Origin: an uncultured Caldilineaceae bacterium
Lineage (GTDB): Bacteria; Chloroflexota; Anaerolineae; Caldilineales; Caldilineaceae
NCBI GenBank assembly: GCA_958295915.1
Contig: OY282381.1
Coordinates: forward strand, 1,076,722-1,140,721
Direction of reading: 5' to 3'
Length of the DNA stretch: 64,000 nucleotides
Part shown: in pieces, positions 43,960 to 53,837 of the stretch
Position numbering within the stretch: the stretch's first letter is position 1
How the letters are laid out: each line of letters begins with the position of its first letter
Notes under the pieces: model-generated
What the model saw: only the letters and a program-made list of their open reading frames with translations
Databases searched by the model: none
Told to the model about the DNA's origin: nothing
Program-made: the position numbers and the translations under genes

Positions 43960-44697
43960 ATGGCTCATCCACTGCCCGGCTTTGTCGGCTTCCCAGACAA
44001 AAAAATGTTGGACGTGATCGTGCCGGATCTGTTCTTCATCGATCTGTTGCCCCAGATCGATAATCTGGCAGAACTGAAGTTGACGGTCTATTTTTTCTGG
44101 CTGCTGAACGAGCAAAAAGGCCCACTGCGCTTTGTGCGCGGAGAGGACATGCGCCGGGATGAAACGCTGCTGAATAGCCTCAATCTGGAGAGCGATCTGC
44201 GTAGCCCCCTGGCTACCCTGGCAGACGCGTTGGAGCGCGCTGTAGCCCGCCAGACTCTGCTACGTATGGATGTGGAGACCGACGCGCGCGAAGATGCGCC
44301 CCAACACACCAGACAGAAGGAACAGAGCGATCCGCAACGAACCTTTTTTGAAACGGATACGTTTGTAGAAGACTGGTACTTCCTCAATACAGCCAAAGGT
44401 CGCCAGTCGGTGGCCGCCATACGCCAGGGGAAGTTGGCCGAATTGCAGTCGATTGTGCCGGCAGAAGCCCGGCTGCATGTGGAACGACCGAACATTTTCG
44501 TGCTCTACGAACAGAATTTCGGGCTGATGACAGCGATGATCGCCGATCAGTTGCGCGACCTGGAAAAGTCCTACCCGCCAGACTGGATCGTCGAGGCGAT
44601 GGAAATTTCACTTCTGAATAACAAGCGACACCTGAACTACATCCGCGCGATTCTAAAGCGCTGGGAGACGGAGGGCAAAGACGAAGGCTATGGATGA
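43960..44697 (+). CDS. DnaD-domain primosomal protein
   Basis: The 245-residue protein resembles Firmicutes DnaD/DnaB-type helicase loading factors. The N-terminal part ([20 protein letters not shown]) is a winged-helix module, as in DnaD. The C-terminal domain ([20 protein letters not shown], then [13 protein letters not shown] with the YxxxIxxxW motif) is the DnaD C-terminal DNA-binding domain. Its end overlaps the start of the loader ATPase by 8 bases. It probably remodels DNA and helps load DnaB. The start is ATG 43960; TTG 43954 is an alternative. Confidence 0.87.
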   Translation: MAHPLPGFVGFPDKKMLDVIVPDLFFIDLLPQIDNLAELKLTVYFFWLLNEQKGPLRFVRGEDMRRDETLLNSLNLESDLRSPLATLADALERAVARQTLLRMDVETDAREDAPQHTRQKEQSDPQRTFFETDTFVEDWYFLNTAKGRQSVAAIRQGKLAELQSIVPAEARLHVERPNIFVLYEQNFGLMTAMIADQLRDLEKSYPPDWIVEAMEISLLNNKRHLNYIRAILKRWETEGKDEGYG

Positions 44698-46201
44698 ACT
44701 GAATGATCTGCTACGGAGCGTGACGCCAAGGATGTCTCGCCGCCTGAATTCGCCCACGCCATCCGCAGCTGACCAACCGCCTGCCTCCCACTCCAGCGCT
44801 GGAGCGAACTTTCAGCGGACAGCGCCAGCCAATCTGCCCTCTCGTTCGGAACAGCCCCCCCCTCCTGACGCCGAGCCCTGCCCGGCGTGTGGCGGCACAG
44901 GATTTGTCCTCAATGACGTGCCATTGGGACATCCGGATTTTGGCAAAGCTGTCCCCTGCCACTGCAAGCTGAACGAACGGCAGTTGCGGCACAGAAGCCG
45001 TTTTCAAGGAGTAAGCGATCTGGATGCGTTGGACCGGTTTACCTTCGATGCGTTCACGCCGGCGCCGTCTTGGCTGCCGCCACATCAGCGCAACAGCCTG
45101 CTCCGGGCCTGCAACGCAGCGCTGGCGTTCGCCGAGCAGCCTCAAGGCTGGCTGATCTTCACAGGCGGCTACGGCTGCGGCAAAACCCATCTGGCCGCAG
45201 CCATCGCCAACCAACGCCTGGCCCACGGCCAGGCCGCCATCTTCGTTATCGTACCGGATCTGTTGGATCATCTACGCATGACATTTGACCCCAACAGTGA
45301 GGCTCGCTACGATGAACTGTTCAACGAAGTGCGTAGTACAAGCCTGCTTATCCTGGACGATCTGGGCGTGCAAAGCGTGACGCCTTGGGCCCAGGAGAAG
45401 CTGTTCCAGATCCTCAACCACCGCTATAACGGCCAGTTGCCCACCGTCCTGACAACAAATCAGCGCCTGGAAGACCTGGACCAGCGCCTGCGCAGTCGCC
45501 TGCTGGACATGAATCTCGTTCAGCGCATTCAGATCGCCGCGCCGGATTTCCGGGCCGGCGCCGACCCCGGCCAGGGTGATCTGAGTACCCTCTCCCTCCA
45601 CGCCGACCAGCGCTTCGAGACATTCGAAGCGCAGCGCCGAAATACATCAACAGAGGTGCAGTCCAATCTGCGCCAAGTGCGGGAAGCAGCCGAGACCTTC
45701 GCCGCCGAACCGCATGGCTGGTTTGTGCTGATGGGGCCGAATGGAGCCGGCAAGACCCATCTGGCAGCGGCTATTTCCAACGCCCAGCGCGCATTGGGGC
45801 AACCCGACGTAATGTTTGTGGTCGTCCCAGACTTCCTGGACTATCTGCGGGCCGCGTTCAATCCCCAATCGTCGGTGCCGTACGACCGGCGCTTTGACGA
45901 ACTGAAGCGCTCACCCCTGCTCGTGCTGGATGATCTGGGTACAGAGAGCGCGACCCCCTGGGCAAAGGAGAAACTCTTCCAACTGCTCAACTACCGCCAC
46001 AACGCGGTGCTGCCGACAGTCATCACCACCAGCGCCGCTGAGGCAAAGATCGAACCGTGGCTACGCACCCGCATCAGAGATACGGCCCGCTGTCAGGTGT
46101 GGACCATCAGAGCAAGCAGCTACCGGGGCAGCGCCGACCAGGGGGCAGCGGTGCGCGCGCAGCGAGAACAGGGAGATACCCGCCGCAAGAGCTCCTGGTA
46201 G
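44690..46201 (+). CDS. DnaC/DnaI-like helicase loader with two fused AAA+ domains
   Basis: The N-terminal 60 residues are Pro/Ser-rich, then a zinc site (CPACGGTG ... CHC) like that of DnaI. AAA+ domain 1 has Walker [11 protein letters not shown] (about residue 160) and [24 protein letters not shown]+ domain 2 has Walker [11 protein letters not shown] (about residue 351) and [20 protein letters not shown]. The two are clear duplicates. Ordinary DnaC/DnaI loaders have one AAA+ domain and about 250-320 residues; this is 503. It follows the DnaD-like gene with an overlap and sits after dnaB, so it most likely loads this DnaB. Confidence 0.88.
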   Translation: MDELNDLLRSVTPRMSRRLNSPTPSAADQPPASHSSAGANFQRTAPANLPSRSEQPPPPDAEPCPACGGTGFVLNDVPLGHPDFGKAVPCHCKLNERQLRHRSRFQGVSDLDALDRFTFDAFTPAPSWLPPHQRNSLLRACNAALAFAEQPQGWLIFTGGYGCGKTHLAAAIANQRLAHGQAAIFVIVPDLLDHLRMTFDPNSEARYDELFNEVRSTSLLILDDLGVQSVTPWAQEKLFQILNHRYNGQLPTVLTTNQRLEDLDQRLRSRLLDMNLVQRIQIAAPDFRAGADPGQGDLSTLSLHADQRFETFEAQRRNTSTEVQSNLRQVREAAETFAAEPHGWFVLMGPNGAGKTHLAAAISNAQRALGQPDVMFVVVPDFLDYLRAAFNPQSSVPYDRRFDELKRSPLLVLDDLGTESATPWAKEKLFQLLNYRHNAVLPTVITTSAAEAKIEPWLRTRIRDTARCQVWTIRASSYRGSADQGAAVRAQREQGDTRRKSSW

Positions 46202-46324
46202 TCCGAGGAATACACAGCCACTTTCATATGTTACAGCGGGCGTATGCTATACTTCAGAGACTGAATACTCCTCCGCTGAAATCATAATCGCATCACCTTC
46301 AGGTACTCACAGGGGGATCCAACC

Positions 46325-47314
46325 ATGCGTTGGACACAAACACTAACCTTCTCGATTGCAGTCCTGCTGCTCACTGCCTGCGGCCCTCAATCCACCGCTG
46401 TTAAGCCGCCCCTGCCCACAACCACACCGGCGCCGACCTTCACGGCCACGCCGGTGGACCCGGCAGCCGCTGACACGAGCGGCCAAGCCAACGCGCAGAC
46501 CCAGGAGCAGCCGACGGCCACACCCGCCGCCCCAACAGATACACCGACAGACACACCGACACCCCAGGCGCCAACGGTGACGATCAACACCAATATGAAC
46601 GTGCGGGGAGGCCCAGGCACCAACTATTCTATCCTTGGCACGGCCTCGCCCGGCCAACAGTTCCCCATCACCGGCAAGAATCCGGCCGGCAACTGGTGGC
46701 AGATCGACTACAACGGTCGGGCGGGATGGGTCTTCGGCCAATTGGTGACCGCAGCCCATGCCGAGGGCATGCAGGTGGCTACCAACATCCCAGCTCCCCC
46801 ACCGACGCCCACACCCCCACCAACGCCCAGACCCGCGCCAACGCTCAGACCCGCGCCCCAGTTCCCGTACTCTATTTCGCATCAGGGAAAGTGTGAAAAA
46901 AATGAACGAGTGACATACTTCGAGGGCATCATACGCGACAGAACGAATACTCCGCGTAATGATGTGTGTGTACTCTTGTTTTTCCACGAGCCGAGAAACA
47001 TCAAGTGTTCGGGCTGTCCTTCCATAGGTGGCCAAGATGGAAAAGGTGGCCAACATGGAACATGGGGGTTCAATCCTTTTCCGCAAGCAAAGGAAAACAA
47101 ATCATTGCATGATCAGGTGCGTGGCCTTCCTATAGAAATCTATGTAGTCGCCTGCCCGCAGGCGTTGCAGCCTGGAGTGCGTCCGGATACGGTGTCTGCT
47201 TGGAAGGCGAGGGGTGGGGAGGATTGGCCTAATCTAACGCCCCTTTCGGAGAAATGGACCAGAACCTTGCCCGAAAGCCAAGCGTGTACAAAAATCACAT
47301 TCAAGGAAAACTGA
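46325..47314 (+). CDS. SH3b-domain lipoprotein
   Basis: A lipoprotein signal peptide ends at Cys19 (LLLTAC). A Thr/Pro-rich linker (residues about 30-85) leads to a bacterial SH3 domain (NMNVRGGPGTNYSILGTASP, WWQIDYNGRAGWVFGQLV). A second Pro-rich linker and a C-terminal domain with several Cys (KCSGCP) follow; I do not recognise the latter. The SH3b domain likely binds cell-wall peptides, so the protein is an envelope component. AGGGGG lies nine bases before the ATG. Confidence 0.85.
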   Translation: MRWTQTLTFSIAVLLLTACGPQSTAVKPPLPTTTPAPTFTATPVDPAAADTSGQANAQTQEQPTATPAAPTDTPTDTPTPQAPTVTINTNMNVRGGPGTNYSILGTASPGQQFPITGKNPAGNWWQIDYNGRAGWVFGQLVTAAHAEGMQVATNIPAPPPTPTPPPTPRPAPTLRPAPQFPYSISHQGKCEKNERVTYFEGIIRDRTNTPRNDVCVLLFFHEPRNIKCSGCPSIGGQDGKGGQHGTWGFNPFPQAKENKSLHDQVRGLPIEIYVVACPQALQPGVRPDTVSAWKARGGEDWPNLTPLSEKWTRTLPESQACTKITFKEN

Positions 47315-47414
47315 AGCGCTGCGCGAGGAGTTCCGATGTTGCGTACAGAGGATGCGTTTGAAACAGTAAGTTCTCTACGTCGACTTCGATTGGCAAGAGA
47401 TAGGGAGGCACAGA

Positions 47415-48248
47415 ATGGCCGCAGCCATTGCAGTCGTGGAAGTTGATTCTCCTCCTGGTGAGGAATCGACTGTACAAAGCGAACCAGTACAGAGCGAACC
47501 AGTACAGAGCGAACCGGTTCTGACACTCGCGCCGGCAGATATTCCCAACGTCGAACACCTTGTCACTGAGGACGATACGCCCGTGGATAACTGGTTCTCC
47601 GAAAAACAACAGCGCCTGCTCACGAGATCTCTCTATGCCTCCTGGCAAGGCCCCGGTGATGATCGCCCCTTCCTGGTCGCCGCCAACGTCGGCGTCTTCT
47701 ATACCGCCCAGGAATCGCCTCTCGTGCCCGACGTCTTCCTCAGCCTGGACGCGAGACCGCCAGCCGACTGGTGGGCCAAGCCGGGGCGCAGCTACTTCAT
47801 CTGGGAATACGGCAAGCCCCCCGATGTCGTGATTGAGGTCGTATCGAACACCAGAGGCGGCGAAACCGACACAAAAGTTGTCCGCTATGCCCAGTTTGGC
47901 ATCCCCTACTACGTGATCTTTGATCCGGAGCAGCAGGCGCAAGAGGGCATGCTGCGAGCGTATGGACTCGCCGAACACGTCTATGTCGAACGCTCTGCGG
48001 ACATTCTGCCGAACATAGGCCTGGGTCTGCAGCTATGGCAGGGCGTATTTGAAGGGCAGGAAGACATCTGGTTGCGCTGGTATGACGCGTCCGGCGCGCT
48101 CATTCTGACCGGCGCCGAACGCGCCGAACAAGAAAAAGACAGGGCCAAACAAGCCGAAAGCCGCGCCAAACAAGCCGAAAGCCGCGCCGAACAACTGGCC
48201 GCCCTGCTACGCGCCCACGGCATCCCGCTGGAAAACAACGACCTGTAG
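47415..48248 (+). CDS. Uma2-family protein, copy 1
   Basis: Uma2 (DUF820) proteins have a PD-(D/E)xK nuclease fold and often occur in many copies per genome; their role is unknown. Here the core is VPDVFLSLDARPPADWW, then VVIEVVSNTRGGETDTKVVRYA, with the D, E and K of the motif visible, and IPYYVIFDPEQ. The N-terminus has three copies of a 5-residue QSEPV repeat (15-base DNA repeats at about 47475-47520). The C-terminus is a charged coiled coil with AKQAESR repeats. GGGAGG precedes the ATG. Confidence 0.88.
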   Translation: MAAAIAVVEVDSPPGEESTVQSEPVQSEPVQSEPVLTLAPADIPNVEHLVTEDDTPVDNWFSEKQQRLLTRSLYASWQGPGDDRPFLVAANVGVFYTAQESPLVPDVFLSLDARPPADWWAKPGRSYFIWEYGKPPDVVIEVVSNTRGGETDTKVVRYAQFGIPYYVIFDPEQQAQEGMLRAYGLAEHVYVERSADILPNIGLGLQLWQGVFEGQEDIWLRWYDASGALILTGAERAEQEKDRAKQAESRAKQAESRAEQLAALLRAHGIPLENNDL

Positions 48249-48334
48249 CCAACTGACATGCGTACCGAATCCCGTGTAACGCGCGCTACGCCAAACAGTA
48301 CCCCTCTACACCTTAGAGACATCAGGAGAGCCAG

Positions 48335-49132
48335 ATGACCGAAATCATTCCCCCTGCCACAGCAAACCCCGCTTCGGGCCCAGAGTCCGCTGCCCAGAAC
48401 GAACCGGTTCTGACACTCGCGCCGGAAGATATGCCCAACGTCGAACATCTTGCCACCGAGAACAATATGCCCGTGGATAACTGGTTCTCCGAAAAACAAC
48501 AGCGCCTGCTCACAGCGCCTCTCTATGACTCCTGGCAAGGACCCAGTGATGACCGCCCCTTCCTGGTCGCCGCCAACGTCGGTATCTTCTATGCAGTCCG
48601 CAAACCGCCCCTCGTGCCCAACGTCTTCCTCAGCGTGGACGCGAGACCGCCAGCCGACTGGTGGGCCAAACCGAGACGCAGCTATTTCACGTGGGAGTTC
48701 GGCGGCTACATAATTCCCCGTGTCGTAATCGATATCGTGTCAGACGCCAGAAGCGTCGATTTCGCCGCAAAATTTGACCTCTATGCCTGGCCGCGCATCC
48801 CCTATTGCGTGATTTTCGACCCGAAGGATCAGATGCAAAAAGGCATGCTGCGAGCGTATGAACTCAAACCCCTGCGCACCTACGTGGAACGCTCACCCGA
48901 CATTCTGCCCGGCGCATGCCTGGGCCTGCGGCTATGGCAGGGCGTATTTGAGGGACAGGAGGATACCTGGTTGCGCTGGCAGGACGAGTCGGGCGCGCTG
49001 ATTCCGACCGGGGCCGAACGCGCCGCTCAGGAGAAAGACAGAGCCGAACGGGCCGAAAGCCGCGCCGAGCGACTCGCCGCCCTGCTACACGCCCACAGCA
49101 TTTCAGCGGAGAGCGACGGCAAACCCCTGTAA
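48335..49132 (+). CDS. Uma2-family protein, copy 2 (catalytic residues altered)
   Basis: A close tandem paralogue of the previous gene, with the same N-terminal NEPVLTLAPEDMPNVEHL and C-terminal coiled coil. The first catalytic segment reads VPNVFLSVD (Asn for Asp) and the second VVIDIVSDARSVDFAAKFD (Asp for Glu), so nuclease activity is doubtful. AGGAG seven bases upstream supports the ATG. The pair arose by tandem duplication, followed by divergence of the second copy. Confidence 0.87.
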   Translation: MTEIIPPATANPASGPESAAQNEPVLTLAPEDMPNVEHLATENNMPVDNWFSEKQQRLLTAPLYDSWQGPSDDRPFLVAANVGIFYAVRKPPLVPNVFLSVDARPPADWWAKPRRSYFTWEFGGYIIPRVVIDIVSDARSVDFAAKFDLYAWPRIPYCVIFDPKDQMQKGMLRAYELKPLRTYVERSPDILPGACLGLRLWQGVFEGQEDTWLRWQDESGALIPTGAERAAQEKDRAERAESRAERLAALLHAHSISAESDGKPL

Positions 49133-49146
49133 CCATCTGAATAGGT

Positions 49147-50439
49147 GTGCCGAATCCTGTGAAACGCGCGCTACGCGAAACCTTGATCCTCTGGGCCGGG
49201 CTGCTGCTGTGTGGCGGGCTGGCCCTCTTACTGTTAATGCTTAGCCCGAGCCGCCAGTGGCTTTACTCCCAGACCGGCGAGAGAGAGCCGCTATCGCAGC
49301 TCAAAGGGCTGACAGATCTGGCCGGCGGGCTGCTCCGGCCCCGGCTGCATCTGGCCGCGGAGCAAGCGACAGCGCACGCCGACGTTACCCCCTTCGGCGT
49401 GAACGTCTTTTTGGAACAGGAAGTCGACCCAGCCAAACGTGAGCAGGCCGTGCGTATGGCCGCAGAAGCTGGCTTCGGCTGGCTGCGGCAGGAGTTCCCC
49501 TGGGAAGATATCGAAATCCATGGCAAAGGGGACTTCCAGGATCGCCGCCACCAGCCGCACCGCTCCGCCTGGGAAAAATACGACCAGATCGTAGGGCTGG
49601 CGGAAAAATACAACATGCAACTGATCGTGCGCATCAGCAATCCGCCGGCCTGGAGCCGAGCCGCGGGCAATGAAGTCGGCCCCTACGCGCCACCTGATGA
49701 CTACCGCGACTACGCCGATTTCGCGCGTGCGATCGCCGCCCGCTACCGAGGACGTATCCGCTTCTACCAGCTTTGGAACGAGCCGAACATCTACCCGGAG
49801 TGGGGCGCGTACCCCACCAACCCGGAGGCATATACGGCCCTGCTCAAAGCCGCAGCCACCGCCATCCGCGAAACCAATCCCGAAGCCGTTATCATTGCCG
49901 GCGCGCTGGCGGCGACGATCGATCTGGACGGCACGACGATCTCCGGTCGCAACTTTTCCGATCTGCTTTTCCTGCAGAGAATGTATGATGCCGGCGCGGG
50001 ATCATACTTCGATGTGATGGCGACACAGGGCTATGGGCTTTGGTCGGGGCCAACGGACCGGCGCATGCACCCACGGGTGATGAACTTTGGCCGACCCCAA
50101 TTCGTGCGCGATCTGATGGTTGCCAACGGCGATGGACACAAACCAATTTGGATCAGCGAGATGAACTGGAACGCAGCCCCATCAGATGTGGAGCCCCGCT
50201 ACGGTCGGGTCAGCCTGGAGGAGCAAGCGGCCAATCTGCCCCTGGCCTACACGCGCATCCGCGCAGATTGGCCTTGGTTGGGCGTGGCAAACGTCTGGTA
50301 TTTGAAACGGGCCACGGATGTCTGGGAACGGAATCGACAACCGGAGACATTCTTCCGCCTGCTCGCGCCAGACTTCACGCCGCAGCCGGTCTATGGGGCG
50401 ATCCAGGCCTATATCTCAGCCATGCGCGACGAAGAGTAA
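49147..50439 (+). CDS. Membrane-anchored GH-A clan glycosidase
   Basis: An N-terminal membrane helix (ILWAGLLLCGGLALLLLML) anchors a TIM-barrel glycosidase. The acid/base Glu is in LWNEPN (residue 212) and the nucleophile in WISEMNW (residue 338), as in GH39/GH5-type enzymes. The active domain is extracytoplasmic. Start is GTG 49147, or GTG 49159. The gene is 3 bases before a GT39-like gene, so it likely acts with it on a cell-surface polysaccharide. Confidence 0.82.
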   Translation: MPNPVKRALRETLILWAGLLLCGGLALLLLMLSPSRQWLYSQTGEREPLSQLKGLTDLAGGLLRPRLHLAAEQATAHADVTPFGVNVFLEQEVDPAKREQAVRMAAEAGFGWLRQEFPWEDIEIHGKGDFQDRRHQPHRSAWEKYDQIVGLAEKYNMQLIVRISNPPAWSRAAGNEVGPYAPPDDYRDYADFARAIAARYRGRIRFYQLWNEPNIYPEWGAYPTNPEAYTALLKAAATAIRETNPEAVIIAGALAATIDLDGTTISGRNFSDLLFLQRMYDAGAGSYFDVMATQGYGLWSGPTDRRMHPRVMNFGRPQFVRDLMVANGDGHKPIWISEMNWNAAPSDVEPRYGRVSLEEQAANLPLAYTRIRADWPWLGVANVWYLKRATDVWERNRQPETFFRLLAPDFTPQPVYGAIQAYISAMRDEE

Positions 50440-50442
50440 AGA

Positions 50443-52887
50443 ATGAAGAGGACAACAGAGCGGCTCTTCATCCTGCAATCTGTTATCTTCATCTCTATTC
50501 TATTTCTGGCTGCCTTTCTTCGCTTCTACTGCCTCGCCTGTTCCTCCTTCTGGGCCGACGAGGGCAACGCCTGGGCGCTGGCGCAACGCAGTTTCGCGCA
50601 AATCGCCAGAGACGCGGCGGCCGACATCCACCCGCCTGGTTACTACTGGTTGCTGAAGCTGTGGGTTCGTGTATTCGGCGTCTCCGCCTGGGGAATGCGC
50701 AGCTTCTCCGCCTTGACAGGCCTGCTCACCGTGGCGGTCGTCTACCGGATAGGACTGGAAATCGAGGGCGGGGCGATGAAGCGCCGCTTGCCGCTCGCCC
50801 TGCTCGCTGCCTTCCTCGCCGCGCTCAATCCCTTCCACATCTTCTACAGCCAGGAGGCGCGCATGTACACGCTGCTGACGCTGGAGAGCGCCGCGCTTTT
50901 TTGGGCGTTGCTGGGGATGAGAAGGCACTGGGCCGTAGGCAGCGCGCGGCGCGCGGGAAGGCTGTATGCGGCTATCTATCTGATGGCGGCGGTGGCCGGA
51001 CTGTGGACTCATTATTTTTTTGCCGTGATGTTGGCTGCGGCAGGAGGAGCCGCTGTCCGCTGGTGGTGGCCGTCGCCGGCAGACAACCGCCTACCGCTGA
51101 AGGACGACGTCGCGCCGACGGCCGAACAGACGCGCGCCCACGCGGCGCGCGGCCGGCGGCGTTCGGCGCATCCCTGGTCGCCTCTCTTCGTCTTCTTCGC
51201 CCTCAACACCCTGGCGCTCCTCTTTTATCTGCCCTGGTTGTCGACGGCCATCGAACGTTTGCTGAGTTGGCCCTCTCAGAACGGATTTGTCGGCCCCCTG
51301 GAGGGGCTGCGCTTGACACTGCAAACTCTGGCTGTTGGCCCCATCCGCAGTGGCCCACAGCTGGCGTGGGCCTGGCTGCTCCTCATCGGGCTGCTTCCCC
51401 TGCACGGCGTTTGGCGACTGCGCCGATCTGCCGCGAGCTCGGCTCTACTCCTGTGGTTGCTGCTCCCCGTCGCTGTGATGTTCGCCTTCGGTCTGTTCAA
51501 CCACTCGTTTCTGAAGTTTCTGCTTCTCATATCACCGGCCTGGTGCCTGACGACCGCGGCAGCCACACAATCTTTCTCACCGCCCAGACGCGCGCATGGG
51601 GAGACGCAGCTGGGCGCATCGCCCATTTCACGCCTCTGGCGCCCTGCAATACATAGCGCGCTCGCGACGTTGGCCGCTGCCCTCGCTCTGACCACTCTCC
51701 CGAACTATTACGCCGACCCAGCTGCGCGCGACAACTACGCCGGCATAGCTCGCACTGTCGCCGCGCTGGGAGATCCTGACAGAGATCTGGTACTCCTGAA
51801 CGCGCCAGGGCAGGCGGATGTGTGGCGCTTCTATGATGCGGGCCTGGATACGCTGCCGCTGCCGGCGGAACGGCCTGCCAACCGGGCCGTCACCGAAGAG
51901 ACACTGGCCCGGGTAACGGCGCATCGCCGGCGGATATTCGCGCTTCTTTGGGCCACGGAGCAGTCGGATCCAGATGGAATTGTGGAGGGTTGGTTGGGCC
52001 GACATGCGTTCAAAGGTTTTGAAAGCTGGCAGGGAAATGTGCGGTTCGCAACATACACCCTACCTCAACGCCTGTCCTGCACCGCGCCGCATCAACCACC
52101 CCAGTTCGGAACCGCCGCCACCCTGGTCGAAATCTGTCTGAACGACGAATCACTTGCGGCCGGAGAAACCCTTCTGGTCGGGTTGCGCTGGCAGCCGCTG
52201 AGTACGCCAAAACGACCTCTCAAAGTGACAGTGCAACTGCTGGATCCTCGCAATCAGGTGATAGTCCAACGGGACGGCGAACCGGGCGGCGGCATCAAGC
52301 CGACAAGTAGCTGGCAGCCCGGCGAGGTTATCGCAGACAATCACGACCTCCTGCTGCCGCCGGGCACACCACCCGGCGAGTATCGTCTGATCATCGCCTT
52401 GTACGATGCCGAAACCGGCGCGCGCCTCTCGACTCCGACAGGCGATGCGCTACAGATCTCTCAGCTAACACTGGCCCGCCCTACCCATCCACTGCCGGCC
52501 TCCATTATTCCTATGCAGCGCCGGGTGAATCGGGAACTTGGCCCGCTAACGCTCATCGGCTATGATTTCTATCGGAGGGGGTTTGCCCACGCGCCGCAAA
52601 CACCAGTTGCGCCCGGGGATATGCTCCAGACAACTCTGTACTGGCAGGCGCCGGCCCCGCTGCCCAATGACTGGCCGGCAGACTTGGCGCTGCGCCTGCG
52701 CCTGGGTGATCAGGTCGTCCAGGCGCCCCTGGTCGGCGGCGGCTATCCTACCGGCCAGTGGCGGCCCGGTGAGTTCGTGCGCGGCTCGTTCGATATTCTT
52801 TTTGATGGCTCAACCCCTGTCCTCTGGTTGGAAGTCGGAGAGTCGCGTTTGCGGTTGGGGAAAATCCCACCTGCTTCTGGTTTTTAG
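50443..52887 (+). CDS. GT39-like (ArnT/PMT-type) membrane glycosyltransferase
   Basis: The N-terminal two thirds form a multi-span membrane protein of the dolichyl/polyprenyl-phosphate-sugar transferase type: the first loop has FWADEGN with the expected catalytic Asp-Glu, then DIHPPGYYWLL and FYSQEARMYTLL. The C-terminal 270 residues (from about residue 550) are soluble beta-rich domains outside the membrane (RPLKVTVQLLDPRNQVIV, PPGEYRLIIALYD). It moves a lipid-linked sugar to a surface acceptor. The last codons and stop lie inside a dispersed repeat (52875-52946), so the C-terminus GF* is repeat-derived. Confidence 0.85.
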   Translation: MKRTTERLFILQSVIFISILFLAAFLRFYCLACSSFWADEGNAWALAQRSFAQIARDAAADIHPPGYYWLLKLWVRVFGVSAWGMRSFSALTGLLTVAVVYRIGLEIEGGAMKRRLPLALLAAFLAALNPFHIFYSQEARMYTLLTLESAALFWALLGMRRHWAVGSARRAGRLYAAIYLMAAVAGLWTHYFFAVMLAAAGGAAVRWWWPSPADNRLPLKDDVAPTAEQTRAHAARGRRRSAHPWSPLFVFFALNTLALLFYLPWLSTAIERLLSWPSQNGFVGPLEGLRLTLQTLAVGPIRSGPQLAWAWLLLIGLLPLHGVWRLRRSAASSALLLWLLLPVAVMFAFGLFNHSFLKFLLLISPAWCLTTAAATQSFSPPRRAHGETQLGASPISRLWRPAIHSALATLAAALALTTLPNYYADPAARDNYAGIARTVAALGDPDRDLVLLNAPGQADVWRFYDAGLDTLPLPAERPANRAVTEETLARVTAHRRRIFALLWATEQSDPDGIVEGWLGRHAFKGFESWQGNVRFATYTLPQRLSCTAPHQPPQFGTAATLVEICLNDESLAAGETLLVGLRWQPLSTPKRPLKVTVQLLDPRNQVIVQRDGEPGGGIKPTSSWQPGEVIADNHDLLLPPGTPPGEYRLIIALYDAETGARLSTPTGDALQISQLTLARPTHPLPASIIPMQRRVNRELGPLTLIGYDFYRRGFAHAPQTPVAPGDMLQTTLYWQAPAPLPNDWPADLALRLRLGDQVVQAPLVGGGYPTGQWRPGEFVRGSFDILFDGSTPVLWLEVGESRLRLGKIPPASGF

Positions 52888-52946
52888 TTATCGGTTTTCA
52901 GCAACTGCGCCGCTCGAAACTGAAAGCGCAAAACGAAAACCCAAAT
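52875..52946. repeat. Dispersed repeat family R, copy A
   Basis: This element begins TTCTGGTTTTTAGTT and continues with TTTTCAGCAACTGCGC and CTCGAAACTGAAAGCGCAAA. Related copies lie at 57493-57548 and 62869-62935. Its ends are imperfectly complementary (TTTTCAG versus CTGAAA). It covers the stop codon of the GT39-like gene. Confidence 0.7.
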
Positions 52947-52982
52947 GACATGCTTTGACAGGGCGCAATGCGCATAGTACTA

Positions 52983-53102
52983 TACTTGTCATAAGTACTT
53001 GTCATAGCGGGATATGCTCATAGACGCACAGGAATGTCCAACGCTCGCAAACGCTCGCAAACGCTCGCAGTTTGCGACGTGAATATGCCCATAGACGCCC
53101 AG
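52983..53102. repeat. Nested direct repeats upstream of the MBL gene
   Basis: TACTTGTCATA occurs at 52983-52993 and 52996-53006. A 20-base word starting ATATGCTCATAGACGC (53012-53031) recurs with two mismatches at 53083-53102. Between them AACGCTCGCA is repeated three times perfectly (53040-53069). A degenerate GATAGACGCAAGG lies at about 53125. This is iteron-like. Confidence 0.8.
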
Positions 53103-53166
53103 TAGATGCACAAGGCGGCCGCATAGATAGACGCAAGGCAAAAATCGATTAGGGAGCGCAACAAGC

Positions 53167-53823
53167 ATGTTGGTTACCAGCCTCACCGTTGGCCTGCTAC
53201 AAGAGAACTGTTACATCCTCGGCTGTGAAGAAACTCTGCGCGGGGTACTTGTCGACCCGGGCGACAGCCCGCGCGCGATCCTCAACGCAGTAGCTGAAAT
53301 GGGCCTGAGCATCGAAAAAATAATCAATACCCATGCCCATTTCGATCACGTTTTGGCGGTGAACGCCGTGCGAGCGGCCACGGGCGCGACATTCCATCTG
53401 CACCCGGATGATCTGCCAACCCTGCGGACAGCGCCAGAACGAGTCCGCGATTGGTTGGGCGCGCGCATCGACCCGATTGACGAGCCGGATGTATTTTTGG
53501 AGACCGGTCAGTTCATCGGATTCGGCGCAGAATCCCTGGAAGTCCGCTTCACCCCTGGCCACGCGCCGGGCCATGTGATCTTTATCGATCACAGGAACAA
53601 GCAGGTCTTCGCTGGGGATACGCTGTTTCAGGGCAGTATCGGACGCTTCGATCTGCCCATGGCTGACGGACCAACTCTGTTTCACAGCATCCGCACGGAG
53701 TTGCTCACCCTGGCCGATGAATATGTCGTCTATCCCGGACACGGGGAAGCGACAACAATCGGTGCGGAACGAGAAAGCAACCCATTTGTCGGACGGGCCG
53801 CGGCCCTCTCTATTCTCGGATAG
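53167..53823 (+). CDS. Metallo-beta-lactamase-fold hydrolase (glyoxalase II-like)
   Basis: The metal-binding motif THAHFDHVLAV (HxHxDH) is at about residue 57, with later ligands in FTPGHAPGH, FAGDTLF and YPGHGE. At 218 residues it fits the small YcbL/GloB-like group that hydrolyses thioesters such as S-lactoylglutathione analogues. GGGAGC precedes the ATG. The next gene follows in 14 bases. Confidence 0.92.
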   Translation: MLVTSLTVGLLQENCYILGCEETLRGVLVDPGDSPRAILNAVAEMGLSIEKIINTHAHFDHVLAVNAVRAATGATFHLHPDDLPTLRTAPERVRDWLGARIDPIDEPDVFLETGQFIGFGAESLEVRFTPGHAPGHVIFIDHRNKQVFAGDTLFQGSIGRFDLPMADGPTLFHSIRTELLTLADEYVVYPGHGEATTIGAERESNPFVGRAAALSILG

Positions 53824-53837
53824 ACGGGAGATTACCT

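Noticed and set aside
50040..51656. Long open frame (538 aa) on the plus strand
   Set aside because: It spans the end of the glycosidase and the start of the GT39-like gene in another frame, with Arg/Gly/Ala-rich translation typical of a shadow frame.
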